From the NCBI GenBank assembly GCA_963664365.1, contig OY761144.1:1736001-1800000 (forward strand): DNA of 64,000 bases, in the 5' to 3' direction. Made by a program: the position numbers and the translations under genes. Position 1 is the first letter of the stretch. The number at the start of each line of letters is the position of its first letter. Positions 23,525 to 31,968 of the stretch are shown piece by piece. Source of the stretch: VXRN01 sp963664365 (GTDB lineage: Bacteria; Chloroflexota; Dehalococcoidia; Lucifugimonadales; UBA1123). The notes beneath the pieces are model-generated. The model was not told where the DNA came from and made no database searches. It saw only the letters and a program-made list of their open reading frames with translations.

Positions 23525-26278
23525 TCATTGGTAAGTGGCCCCAGTGTATCGCTTGCCGGTGATTGATGGTTCGGCGGATAGGCTGCGGCGGATGGTTTGG
23601 ACGGTTTCGGGGTGGATGTGTAGAGCGGCGCAGACGGCGGTGTCTAGGGCGCGGCGGGTGTCGCATGAGTCCATGTGGGGCAGGGGTTGGAGTGTCCGGT
23701 CGGCTAGGGAGTCGTAGGCTGCCGTTAGGGTTTGGATCGCGCTTTGGCCTATCGCGGCGAAGTTGGGGACGGTGAGTTTTCGCAGGTCGTCGATTGAGAA
23801 GCGGGGGTAGGACGGGAGCTTGTTCGAGCGGCTACCCAGCATCGCAAGGATGCCGACCGTGGAGTTCAAGTAGGCACAGATGGCCTTCTCCAGCACGTTG
23901 TCTGAGTAATCGGTCTCAGTCGGCCTGCAGGTAATCCACGCAGAACTCACGACGGGGGAATCTGTTCTCACGCTGAGCAGTCTAGCGGTGTTGAGTCTTG
24001 CTCGTGAAGTCAGCAGCAGGGTACTTCGCTGTTCCCAGTAGCTATCAGCGCGGTGGGCGTACTGGGACTTAGCGGCAACGTGGGAGTCCGGTTGCGCAGA
24101 CATCGTCTGGGTTACGTCGGTGTCGTGGAGCCATAGAGCCATGCGGCCTTGCGCATCCGGCATTGGAGTCCTGCGGTACGCCTCGCGGATTCTTTGACCA
24201 GCAGGACCGACTTTAGCAACCTCCCCCAGGGCCGTTGACTGGAAGAGGTCGCCGCGCGCCAGTTCGTGGAATTTTTCGCATAGGTAGGGCGAAAGGAATT
24301 GGACGGCTCCCCAGTCGCCGGCGGAGATTCTGCGCTCGGGCCATTCCTGAACTGTGCCGTAGCCTTGGCTCTCCACACTGCCGTTCTCGATTGACCAGGC
24401 GACGCTGATCGCATCGGACGGAGTCGGCGGGTTGACCGCAAGGTTGACTACGCGGGTGGGCGGCTTGGGCTTCGTGGAGTCGGGCCAGCGTCGGCAGACT
24501 AGAAGTATCTCGCCGATGCTGGTGTTTTCGGAGAAGTAGATGCGCTCGGGGTCGTGCGAGGTTACTACCGTCTCGACGTGATAGCGTCCGGCGAGATATC
24601 GGCGAATCTCAAGACTGGAAGCGTTGGTAGTCGTTACTAAAGGCAAGATAGCTGCAATCGCGCTGGAGTTGGCTTTGTTGATGTAGTCAGCCAATACCAA
24701 GAACGCATTGCCCATGCTGGATAGGTGGACGGGTTTCTTGGCAAACAGGAGCTTTTCGCGCGCCTTGAGCTTAGTTTCGTCTGCCCTGCTGAACTGGTCG
24801 TGGCGCAGGCTATCGCGGGTGAAGGGCGGATTGATGATCACTAGGTCGGCGGGGTCGGTTTGGGCTATCTCGTCGCCGGTGTCTATCTGCGATACGGTCT
24901 GCGCGGCGTTGGGCCAAGGCATGAGCTTGGGGTTCTGGTCGAGGAACTCGAGCGATCCGAGGTAGGCGTCGCCCTCGTCGTCCACGCCGAGGAAGGCACG
25001 GCCTATCTTCATGTTGTGAAAGCGGGTACTGGGCGAGAGCAAGCCGAGGGTGGTCGCTGCCATGTGGGTTGCGGTCAGGTTCACGTCGTAGCCGCTCAGG
25101 ACCTGCTCGATCAGGGATCGGGACGCGGCTCCCTCATTGCGGGCGCGCGGGGCGAGATCTCTGATGCGCTCGGCGGCGGCCATGAGAAGCGTGCCCGTGC
25201 CGCAGGCGGGGTCGGTTATACGCAGATTGGCGATGGCATCGGGGTCGTTCCAGTCGCATAGGTTCTCGGTGATGGCGAGGGATGCTAGGAGGGTCGCGGC
25301 GGCGGTGGTGGTGTAGAACGAGCCGTCGTAGCGGGCGGTGTCGAGGACGGTGTGAAAGATGCGTCCAAGCAGGTCGTGCCGTAGGCTGGCGACGCTGCCC
25401 GCGACGGCGAGGGCGGCCCTGGCGGTCTCACGAATCGCGCCGGAGAATGCGGGATCGGGCGGGCAGGCGTGGAGCGCGGCGCATCCGGTCTCGAAGATGG
25501 GCTTGTAGTCGAGAGCAAGGATGAGGTCCCAAGCGTCCCAGAAGGCGGAGATGGGGTCGTCGGAGTGGGCGCATCGGTGGGCCATCTCCGGGGGCCAGTC
25601 GCCGGTGAAGGGGGTCTCGTCCGCAACTCTGTTGTCGAGATCAGGACGCAGACCTGACAGGTGGACGTCGAGGCGGGAGTGGAACATGACGGCGGTGGCG
25701 ACGACGAGGAGGGCGCGCTTGGCGGCGTGGTTCCAGGATGCGGTCGCACGGCGTCCGCTGCCGGACTTGCCGGGTGGGAGGTCGAGCGTGCGGGCCAGAA
25801 GTCGTTTCTGAGTCTCGCTGAGCCGGCGGACTGCCTCGTCTAGGCTGTTGGAGAGCGCGGCAGCGGCGTAGTCGGGGTCGCCAAGCTGGGCGGGAGTGAG
25901 ACGTATGACAGTGGCGAGTTGGTCGATGTCTCCGGAAATCCAGAGAGTTCCATCTTCAGCGCCATCGCGGACCGTCCAAAGCAGGTCGGATTGCGGGAGC
26001 GACTCACGGGTGGCGCCGTCGGGGTAGCAGATGGCGACGGCGCACTGGGCAAGACCTTGATCTATGCGCCCGTCGGCGTCTTCGACAGCCTCACGGAGCT
26101 TGGCGGCGCTCTGTCCGTGCTTGGCTTCGACGGCGACGACAACGGGGCCTATGCGGACCTCGACGTCGATAGCGCGGTTGCCGGTCTGGGCGGACTCTTC
26201 CTTGGCATCGAGTCCGCGCTTACGCAGCTCTTCGGCGAGCCAGACGTTCAGGACTGTTTCACGTGTTCGGGTGGTCAA
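23525..26278 (-). CDS. Single-chain restriction-methylation protein (N6-adenine methyltransferase with N-terminal nuclease motif)
   Basis: The 917-residue protein has a PD-(D/E)XK-like motif at the N-terminus (D38 in 'AIDVEV', E51-x-K53 in 'AVEAKHG'). A long helical region and a gamma-class N6-adenine methyltransferase follow: 'GSFYTTTAAATLLASL', motif I 'DPACGTGTLL' (356-365) and motif IV 'NPPF' (483-486). The last 300 residues resemble a target-recognition region. The order nuclease-methyltransferase-specificity fits a type IIG-like enzyme or an Eco57I-related defence methylase. The start is a TTG (26276-26278) with GGAG at 6 nt. No separate hsdR or hsdS is present. Confidence 0.82.
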   Translation of the reverse strand: MTTRTRETVLNVWLAEELRKRGLDAKEESAQTGNRAIDVEVRIGPVVVAVEAKHGQSAAKLREAVEDADGRIDQGLAQCAVAICYPDGATRESLPQSDLLWTVRDGAEDGTLWISGDIDQLATVIRLTPAQLGDPDYAAAALSNSLDEAVRRLSETQKRLLARTLDLPPGKSGSGRRATASWNHAAKRALLVVATAVMFHSRLDVHLSGLRPDLDNRVADETPFTGDWPPEMAHRCAHSDDPISAFWDAWDLILALDYKPIFETGCAALHACPPDPAFSGAIRETARAALAVAGSVASLRHDLLGRIFHTVLDTARYDGSFYTTTAAATLLASLAITENLCDWNDPDAIANLRITDPACGTGTLLMAAAERIRDLAPRARNEGAASRSLIEQVLSGYDVNLTATHMAATTLGLLSPSTRFHNMKIGRAFLGVDDEGDAYLGSLEFLDQNPKLMPWPNAAQTVSQIDTGDEIAQTDPADLVIINPPFTRDSLRHDQFSRADETKLKAREKLLFAKKPVHLSSMGNAFLVLADYINKANSSAIAAILPLVTTTNASSLEIRRYLAGRYHVETVVTSHDPERIYFSENTSIGEILLVCRRWPDSTKPKPPTRVVNLAVNPPTPSDAISVAWSIENGSVESQGYGTVQEWPERRISAGDWGAVQFLSPYLCEKFHELARGDLFQSTALGEVAKVGPAGQRIREAYRRTPMPDAQGRMALWLHDTDVTQTMSAQPDSHVAAKSQYAHRADSYWEQRSTLLLTSRARLNTARLLSVRTDSPVVSSAWITCRPTETDYSDNVLEKAICAYLNSTVGILAMLGSRSNKLPSYPRFSIDDLRKLTVPNFAAIGQSAIQTLTAAYDSLADRTLQPLPHMDSCDTRRALDTAVCAALHIHPETVQTIRRSLSAEPSITGKRYTGATYQ

Positions 26279-26609
26279 CGGGGTCTCCGGGGCGACGCTC
26301 TGTACAAGAGTTCTGTTGAGTAGGATAGACGGAATTGTAGGGGTCTGTCAACGGGTGGAGAGGGTAATGGGTAGCTTTTAGTGGGGGTGTGTTATCCACG
26401 AAGGACAGGAAGAGTCACGAAGGGTTGTCTGAACTGTGAATTTGGGGATTGTGGTGATTTCGCTGATTTTGGGTGAGTACGGGGCAGGCGCTACGGGCAT
26501 CAGTGGTGGATTTGGGTCGAGGGCGCGGTTGCCCGTGTGGTGGGCAGACTAGTACACTCTCAGCGGTCGATCTCAAGAAAGTGAGCTGCAAGGGGCAGAG
26601 TGTAGATCC
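26279..26609. other. Intergenic region before tsaD with one family-2 repeat
   Basis: The spacer is flanked by the divergent RM gene and tsaD. It holds the family-2 repeat at 26424-26466 and presumably both promoters. I see no open frame with domain content and no RNA signature. Confidence 0.4.
26424..26466. repeat. Family-2 dispersed repeat
   Basis: GTTGTCTGAACTGTGAATTT followed by GGGGATTGTGGTGATTTCG. The first 16 bases match 13826 exactly. Confidence 0.5.
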
Positions 26610-27638
26610 GTGAGAATCCTGGGCATAGAGACTTCCTGCGATGAGACGGCGGCGGCGGTCATCGAAGACGGTCGGCATATTCTGTCGAACGTGGTGGCTA
26701 CGCAGGTCGAGATGCACGCCAAGTATGGGGGAATCGTCCCTGAGGTCGCTTCCCGCGAGCACATGCGAACTCTCATCCCGGTCGTTGACCAAGCGCTGGC
26801 GGACGCCGGGCTTGAGCTGCGGCAGCTAGACGGAATCGCGGTGACGAACGGACCCGGACTGGCGGGGGCGCTGCTGGTCGGGGTGAACACAGCGAAGGGT
26901 CTGGCGATGTCCGAGGACCTTCCGTTCATAGGCGTGAACCACCTGGAGGGGCACGTGTACGCCGCGTGGCTTGAGGATGGGGTCGATCCGGAGTCCAGCC
27001 CGGGTTTCCCGCTGATGTGCCTGATTACGTCGGGCGGTCACACGGACCTTGTCCTGATGGAGGGCCACGGCCAGTACCGGCTGATCGGCAGGACTCGCGA
27101 CGACGCCGCCGGAGAGGCTTTCGACAAGGCGGCGAGGGTTCTCGGACTGGGCTTTCCCGGCGGACCCGAGATCCAGCGGGTCGCGGAGGCTGCCGTGGGG
27201 TCGGAGCCTGACCTTCCGAGGCCGCGGGTGAGGAATTCGCTGGACTTCAGCTTCAGCGGGCTGAAGACCGCCGTTCTGCGCCGAGCCGAGCAGAAGGGGA
27301 TGTACCCGATCCCCGATGACGGGGAGCCTGATGACTCCGAGGTCTCGGAGGTGGCGTTCGCCTTCCAGGAGGCGATCGTGGACTCGATGGTCCGACGCAC
27401 GCTCGAAGCCGTTCAGAGACACCGCGTTCGAGGAATCTTGCTGGGCGGCGGCGTGGCGGCGAACGCGCATCTGAGGTCTGAGATGGCGAAGCGCTCTCCG
27501 GTGGAGGTGATTGTGCCGAGGCCGGGACTCTGTACCGACAACGGCGCGATGATCGGGGCAGCCGCGCACTTCGTGATGGGTGAGTCGGAGAGGCGCCAGT
27601 GGGACCTGGACGTGGTCCCAAGTCTGAGGCTGGGCTAG
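26610..27638 (+). CDS. tsaD: tRNA N6-threonylcarbamoyladenosine transferase subunit TsaD
   Basis: TsaD transfers threonylcarbamoyl to A37 of ANN-decoding tRNAs together with TsaB and TsaE, both encoded elsewhere in this window. The 342-residue protein starts 'MRILGIETSCDETAAAV' and has the metal motif 'HLEGHVYA', 'LITSGGHTDLVLMEG', 'GEAFDKAARVLGLGFPGGP' and 'GGGVAANAHLR'. The start codon is GTG at 26610. An IS630 element begins two bases behind its stop codon (TAG 27636-27638), leaving the reading frame intact. Confidence 0.96.
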   Translation: MRILGIETSCDETAAAVIEDGRHILSNVVATQVEMHAKYGGIVPEVASREHMRTLIPVVDQALADAGLELRQLDGIAVTNGPGLAGALLVGVNTAKGLAMSEDLPFIGVNHLEGHVYAAWLEDGVDPESSPGFPLMCLITSGGHTDLVLMEGHGQYRLIGRTRDDAAGEAFDKAARVLGLGFPGGPEIQRVAEAAVGSEPDLPRPRVRNSLDFSFSGLKTAVLRRAEQKGMYPIPDDGEPDDSEVSEVAFAFQEAIVDSMVRRTLEAVQRHRVRGILLGGGVAANAHLRSEMAKRSPVEVIVPRPGLCTDNGAMIGAAAHFVMGESERRQWDLDVVPSLRLG

Positions 27639-27718
27639 TACCGTGTCCACATGTATTTTACAAATATAAGAAATTGGTTAGAATTGTGTATGATCCTATT
27701 AGGAGGACATACGAAGAC

Positions 27719-28189
27719 ATGCCTGCTCTCAAGTACAAGGTGGAGTTGAACGAGTCGGAGCGGACACAACTCAAGGAGATAGCGAATCGTGGCGAGACTT
27801 CGGCGCGTAAGGTCAAGCGAGCGCTGGTGTTGCTGAAGGCAGATGAAGGTCTGACCGACCGTGATATCGCCAGCGGACTATTGATAAGCGCACCCACGGT
27901 GGGACGTGTGCGCACGCGGTTTGTGAAGGAGGGACTCGACAGTGCAATCAATGAGCGACCTCGACCGGGACAGAAGCGCAAGCTGAGCGGTAAGCAGGAA
28001 GCGCACCTTGTAGCTATCACCTGCAGCGCAGCGCCCGAAGGACACACGCGATGGTCTCTCCGGATGCTTGCGGGCAAGGTGGTGGAGATGGGGTTCTCTG
28101 AGAGCATCTCGCCTGAGACGGTGCGCCGGATACTGAAAAAAACGAACTCAAGCCGTGGCAAAGGAAGGAGTGGTGCATTCCCAAAGTGA
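27719..28189 (+). CDS. IS630 transposase, N-terminal frame
   Basis: The first frame (156 residues from the ATG at 27719, AGGAGG about 11 nt upstream) carries the helix-turn-helix DNA-binding region ('LTDRDIASGLLISAPTVGRV', 'INERPRPGQKRKLSGKQ'). At 'LKK', encoded by CTGAAAAAAAC, the frame departs from the family: the reading shifted by -1 continues KNELKPWQRKEWCIPKVSGE, exactly as expected for IS630, into the downstream frame. The out-of-frame tail (TNSSRGKG...) is not family-like. A -1 frameshift, or addition of one A by polymerase slippage on the A7 run, would give the full enzyme. Confidence 0.85.
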   Translation: MPALKYKVELNESERTQLKEIANRGETSARKVKRALVLLKADEGLTDRDIASGLLISAPTVGRVRTRFVKEGLDSAINERPRPGQKRKLSGKQEAHLVAITCSAAPEGHTRWSLRMLAGKVVEMGFSESISPETVRRILKKTNSSRGKGRSGAFPK

Positions 28190-28827
28190 GTGGGGAGTTC
28201 GTGGCTCGGATGGAGGACGTGCTCGACCTCTACCAAGAAGACTATGACCCAGACCATCCAGTGGTCTGTTTCGATGAGACATCCAAGCAGTTGGTCAAGG
28301 ATGTGAGACCGGCAATTGAGGCGAGGCCCGGACGAGTGGAACGCTATGACACCGAGTATAAGCGAAACGGCACCCGCAACCTGTTCATGTTCTGCGAACC
28401 CAAGGGCGGGTGGAGGCATGTCGAAGTGACCGAGCGTCGCACTGCTGTGGACTTCGCTCATCAGATGCGCTGGCTGGTTGATGAGGCATACCCTCACGCT
28501 GGGGTGGTCAGGCTGGTGCTGGACAATCTCAACACCCACAAGCTCGGATCGCTCTACGAAGCGTTTGAGCCGTCCGAAGCGCGTCGTATAGCCAAACGCT
28601 TGGAGTTTCACTACACCCCGAATCATGGAAGTTGGCTGAACATGGCTGAGATCGAGTTCAGCGTCTTCAGCAGGCAGTGTCTGAGCTGTCGGATCGGCGA
28701 TGAAGCAGCACTGAAAAGAGAGGTCTCTGCGCTGGAACGCGAGCGCAACAATGCTGCCGCAGTCATAGACTGGCGGTTCTCCACCCAGGATGCTCGCACT
28801 AAACTCCAACATATCTACCCATCATAA
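28186..28827 (+). CDS. IS630 transposase, C-terminal DDE catalytic frame
   Basis: This frame, homologous from about 28138, holds the complete catalytic triad: first Asp in 'HPVVCFDETSKQL', second in 'VRLVLDNLNTHK', Glu in 'SWLNMAEIEFSVF'. It is therefore not decayed apart from the shift at the A7 run. The nominal start at 28186 is probably not used; translation most likely arrives by frameshifting from the upstream frame. Stop at 28825-28827, just inside the right terminal repeat. Confidence 0.85.
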   Translation: MSGEFVARMEDVLDLYQEDYDPDHPVVCFDETSKQLVKDVRPAIEARPGRVERYDTEYKRNGTRNLFMFCEPKGGWRHVEVTERRTAVDFAHQMRWLVDEAYPHAGVVRLVLDNLNTHKLGSLYEAFEPSEARRIAKRLEFHYTPNHGSWLNMAEIEFSVFSRQCLSCRIGDEAALKREVSALERERNNAAAVIDWRFSTQDARTKLQHIYPS

Positions 28828-28886
28828 TTATGTGGACACACTACTAGTAGCGGTTTCAGATGATTATGATGGATGATTCGATTGTT

Positions 28887-28923
28887 CACCCTCACCCTAG
28901 CCCTCTCCCTCAAGGGAGAGGGG
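28887..28923 (-). repeat. Family-1 palindromic repeat, copy F
   Basis: TCACCCTCACCCTAGCCCTC followed by TCCCTCAAGGGAGAGGGGA, 45 bases beyond the IS630 right end. Confidence 0.75.
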
Positions 28924-28973
28924 ATATACTCGGAATACTTCGAGTGGATCGTCGAAACTAAGTTGAAGCGGTA

Positions 28974-29504
28974 CTAGCGGGGTGAGAAGGTTCTGCTTGA
29001 TCTTAGGAGGGAGTTCTCCTTCACCTGGTACAGCCGGTTGATGAAGTCGTAAACCGCCTCGCTGTCCTTCTTGACGTCGTATGGCCATCTGATTTCGGAG
29101 CCGCCGGTCCTGAAGACCGCCGTCGGTTCCCCGGAGTCCAGAATCTGATTGACAACAAGGTAAACCCCCATCGCCAGCACGACGAGAGCCGCCAGAATAC
29201 GCCAAGTATCATGCTCGATGTTCAGGAACAGCACTAGGCTCAGGACCACCGCGAGCGCGGCCCAAACGTATGCGCCGATGCCTGGTCGAACGGAGGTGAC
29301 TTCGACGGAGTCCACGTCTCTCACGGCCACAATGACCGTGCCCCGCCGCCGTCCACCCTCGGATGAATGGATGAGCCGGCTGTCGGTCAGGATAAGGGTC
29401 TCGCGCCTTCTAAACCACATCTGTCCGTTGCCGCCTCCCGTCTCCAGCGCGGCGGCGATGCGCTCGCCTTCCAGCAGCGTCGGTTCAACCAAGGCTGTTT
29501 CCAC
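28974..29504 (-). CDS. Membrane protein with PH-like domain
   Basis: A 176-residue protein: an N-terminal bacterial-PH-like part ('TLILTDSRLIHSSEG', 'TVIVAVRDVDSVEVTSVRPG'), two membrane spans ('AYVWAALAVVLSLVLFL', 'ILAALVVLAMGVYLVVN') and a final strand-rich part ending 'EAVYDFINRLYQ'. I chose the GTG at 29502-29504 because TCAGGAGG precedes it by five bases; ATGs at 29537 and 29540 lack such a site. It is divergent from the PLP protein gene. Function unknown; PH-like membrane proteins often bind lipid or respond to envelope stress. Confidence 0.65.
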   Translation of the reverse strand: METALVEPTLLEGERIAAALETGGGNGQMWFRRRETLILTDSRLIHSSEGGRRRGTVIVAVRDVDSVEVTSVRPGIGAYVWAALAVVLSLVLFLNIEHDTWRILAALVVLAMGVYLVVNQILDSGEPTAVFRTGGSEIRWPYDVKKDSEAVYDFINRLYQVKENSLLRSSRTFSPR

Positions 29505-29655
29505 GGAGGCCTCCTGACGTCCGAATTCGTCCCTCATCATAGCAGACCTTATTGCGGATTGGCTGTGCGGTCGGTCTTGGACGAACCGACATAGTGTGCT
29601 AACCTCTGGTCGCCGACCAAGCCCCATCTTCGGCCCCAACCTGCTGGAGCGTTAC

Positions 29656-30753
29656 ATGGAACGTCCGGTTTTCAAGCCTATCGGAACACCGTCTGAGGAG
29701 TTGGACACTCCGGCGTTGGTCGTGGACCTGGAAGCCGTCGAGTCCAACATCGCAACTGTCCACCGTCGAGTACAAGACGCCGGCTCCAAGCTGCGTCCCA
29801 AGCTGGACGCGCACCTATGCCCCGCGATCGGCCATTTGCAGGTTAGGGCAGGCGGCACGTCGGGCGTCGCGGTGGCTACGGTAGGCCAAGCCGAGGTCTT
29901 CAGTCAGCATGGATTCGACGACATCCTGATTGCCAACGTGGCCGTTGCTCCGTCGAAGATCGCCCGTATCGCGTCGCTGGCCAAGCGGGTCAGGCTCACT
30001 GTGGGGGCTGACAGCGCGCGCAATATCGACGACCTCGGCGAGGCGACGGTCGGCGCAGGCGCCCAACTTGGCGTGGCTCTAGCGATACGAGGCAGCGCGG
30101 ATTGCTTGGGGGTGTCACCGGACGATGCGCCGGAGTTGGCCTACAAAATCGAGGAGCACGCGCCCAACCTCTCGTTCGCCGGGCTGTTCGAAGCGCCCTC
30201 CGGCAAGTTGGGATTGGATTCAGCAGTGACGACGGATGAACGTCTCGAAGCGTTGTCGGAGGCGGAGTTCAAGTGCGCCAGCCGGCGTCTCCCGCCGCCG
30301 ATGGTGGCCGCGGGAGGTTCAGCCGATTATGAGGAAGTCGCGTCACGGCAAAACGTGACTGAACTCATCGCCGGATCGTATGCGCTCGGAGACGCCGCTC
30401 TCAGCGCGGTGAAGCCGGAACTGAGGTCGGCAGCCAGGATTCTAACGACAGTCATGAGTCACCAGGATCATGGAGTGGTCTGGCTGGACGCGGGTCAGAA
30501 GGCCACAAGCATCGATACGGGAATGCCTGATGTTGAGGGAGTATCCGGCGCAAAGGTACCAAGAATGAGCGCGGAGCACGGGAGTATGGTTCTTGAAGAC
30601 GGGGCCACTTGGGACGTGGATCTTGGGTCTAAGGTCTGGCTGATACCCCACAACATCGCAAACACGGTCAACGTCTATGACTTCATCCACGCTGTGAGAG
30701 ACGGACGGCTCGAAGCCATGTGGGAAGTCGCGGCGCGGGGACGCTACCAGTAG
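29656..30753 (+). CDS. D-threonine aldolase-like fold-type III protein lacking the usual PLP lysine
   Basis: A 365-residue alanine-racemase-fold protein of the D-threonine aldolase/D-serine dehydratase group. The start 'EELDTPALVVDLEAVESNI' and the C-terminal barrel match its downstream paralogue. The PLP loop, normally RPHxKxHK, reads 'LRPKLDAHLCP', so the Schiff-base lysine position is Asp and the second Lys is Leu; only a displaced Lys is present. It may be inactive or may have a changed cofactor. The ATG at 29656 has GGAG at 7 nt. The paralogue starts 18 bases downstream, so they are co-transcribed. Confidence 0.78.
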   Translation: MERPVFKPIGTPSEELDTPALVVDLEAVESNIATVHRRVQDAGSKLRPKLDAHLCPAIGHLQVRAGGTSGVAVATVGQAEVFSQHGFDDILIANVAVAPSKIARIASLAKRVRLTVGADSARNIDDLGEATVGAGAQLGVALAIRGSADCLGVSPDDAPELAYKIEEHAPNLSFAGLFEAPSGKLGLDSAVTTDERLEALSEAEFKCASRRLPPPMVAAGGSADYEEVASRQNVTELIAGSYALGDAALSAVKPELRSAARILTTVMSHQDHGVVWLDAGQKATSIDTGMPDVEGVSGAKVPRMSAEHGSMVLEDGATWDVDLGSKVWLIPHNIANTVNVYDFIHAVRDGRLEAMWEVAARGRYQ

Positions 30754-30771
30754 CGCAGAAGGGGATGTAGC

Positions 30772-31872
30772 ATGACGACCGCCCGGCCTTTGTTCCATAC
30801 GCCCATATCCGAGTTGGACACGCCCGCATTGCTCGTTGACCTCGACGCCCTGGACCACAATTTCAACTACGTCGCGGGGCTGTACTCGGATAGCGTCTGC
30901 CGTATGCGCCAGCACGCGAAGAACGTCAAGAGTCCGCCGATACTCCACAGGCAGATAGCGGCGGGCGGCACCATGGGCGGCGTGTGCGCCGCCAAAGTGT
31001 CCGAGGCGGAGGTGATGGTCGAGGGTGGAATCGGGGACATCCTCATCACGAGCCAGGTCGTCACGCCGGACAAGATCGCGAGGATCTGCGCTCTCGCCCG
31101 CGTCGCCGATGTCAAAGTCGCAGTCGATGACGTACGGAACATTCGCCTGCTGTCGTCTATCTCGGCGGAGCATGGGACGGACGTGGGTATCGTCATCGAA
31201 GTCAACACGTCCATGGACAGGGCGGGCATCCGCAGGCCGGAGCAGGGGATCGAACTCGCGCGGCTCGCCACGAATCTACCGGGCGTGACGTTCAGAGGCG
31301 TGATGAGCCATCAGTCCATCTTGGGATTGCCTGACCGCGAGACGCGCTTCAGGGAAGGCAGACATTGGATTCAGATGTGCATTGAGGCGAAGCAAGCTAT
31401 CGAGGATGCGGGATTTCCGGTGGAGATAGTTTCCACCGGGGAGACCTACACCATCGACCTAGCGGCTGAGATGCCGGAGGTGACCGAAGTTCAGGGTGGG
31501 ACATACGCGCTGATGGGTACGAACTGCGACTACATGGAAGACCTCAGGCACGCGGTGAAGGTGTTGACCACCGTGGTCAGCAGCCCGGACGCCGACACGG
31601 CGGTCTGCGACGTGGGATACCGCGCGCTGGCGGCTCCGGGCGGGGTTCTGCCGGCGGTGGATGGGGCAGGGGACGTTCGAGTCGAGTCTCTTGGACCGGA
31701 CCACTGCGTTCTCAAGTCGGACGGCGACATGCCGTTGAGCGTGGGCGATCAGATCCTTCTGATCAGCGCGCAGCAGGATATTATGGTCAACAGGTGGGAC
31801 CAGTTCGTCGGCGTGAGGGACGGCGCGGTAGAGGTCGTCTGGCCGATTCTGGCGCGGGGATGCCATCATTAG
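30772..31872 (+). CDS. D-threonine aldolase / D-serine dehydratase-like PLP enzyme
   Basis: A 366-residue fold-type III PLP enzyme. The lysine loop is kept ('MRQHAKNVKSPPI'), as are 'MSHQSILGLPD', 'EIVSTGETYTID' before the 'GGTYALM' phosphate region, and a His near the C-terminus ('LGPDHCVLKSDGD') where the family binds a metal. Members cleave D-3-hydroxyamino acids or dehydrate D-serine analogues. It follows its apparently lysine-less paralogue by 18 bases. Substrate not determinable by eye. Confidence 0.82.
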   Translation: MTTARPLFHTPISELDTPALLVDLDALDHNFNYVAGLYSDSVCRMRQHAKNVKSPPILHRQIAAGGTMGGVCAAKVSEAEVMVEGGIGDILITSQVVTPDKIARICALARVADVKVAVDDVRNIRLLSSISAEHGTDVGIVIEVNTSMDRAGIRRPEQGIELARLATNLPGVTFRGVMSHQSILGLPDRETRFREGRHWIQMCIEAKQAIEDAGFPVEIVSTGETYTIDLAAEMPEVTEVQGGTYALMGTNCDYMEDLRHAVKVLTTVVSSPDADTAVCDVGYRALAAPGGVLPAVDGAGDVRVESLGPDHCVLKSDGDMPLSVGDQILLISAQQDIMVNRWDQFVGVRDGAVEVVWPILARGCHH

Positions 31873-31925
31873 GCCGTTTTCGCTGACGAGCTTGCCACCC
31901 ACTGAAAATACGGATGCGCCCCTGC

Positions 31926-31931
31926 TATAAT
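31926..31931 (+). promoter_or_regulatory. -10 element ahead of the Uma2 pair
   Basis: A perfect TATAAT lies about 38 bases before the first Uma2 ATG. CTGAAA at 31902-31907 could be a weak -35 with 18-base spacing. Confidence 0.4.
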
Positions 31932-31968
31932 AGCATCAACAATTTACTCCCGACGCGGGGCGATTGCC

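Larger units (their letters stand above)
27641..28841 (+). mobile_element. IS630-family insertion sequence (about 1.2 kb)
   Basis: Terminal inverted repeats are visible: GTGTCCACAT near the left end (27643-27652) and its complement ATGTGGACAC at the right (28830-28839). The element is flanked by TA on both sides (27639-27640 and 28842-28843), the IS630/Tc1 target duplication. It encodes a transposase in two frames and nothing else. The left TA lies directly after the tsaD stop codon. Exact ends are by eye. Confidence 0.88.
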
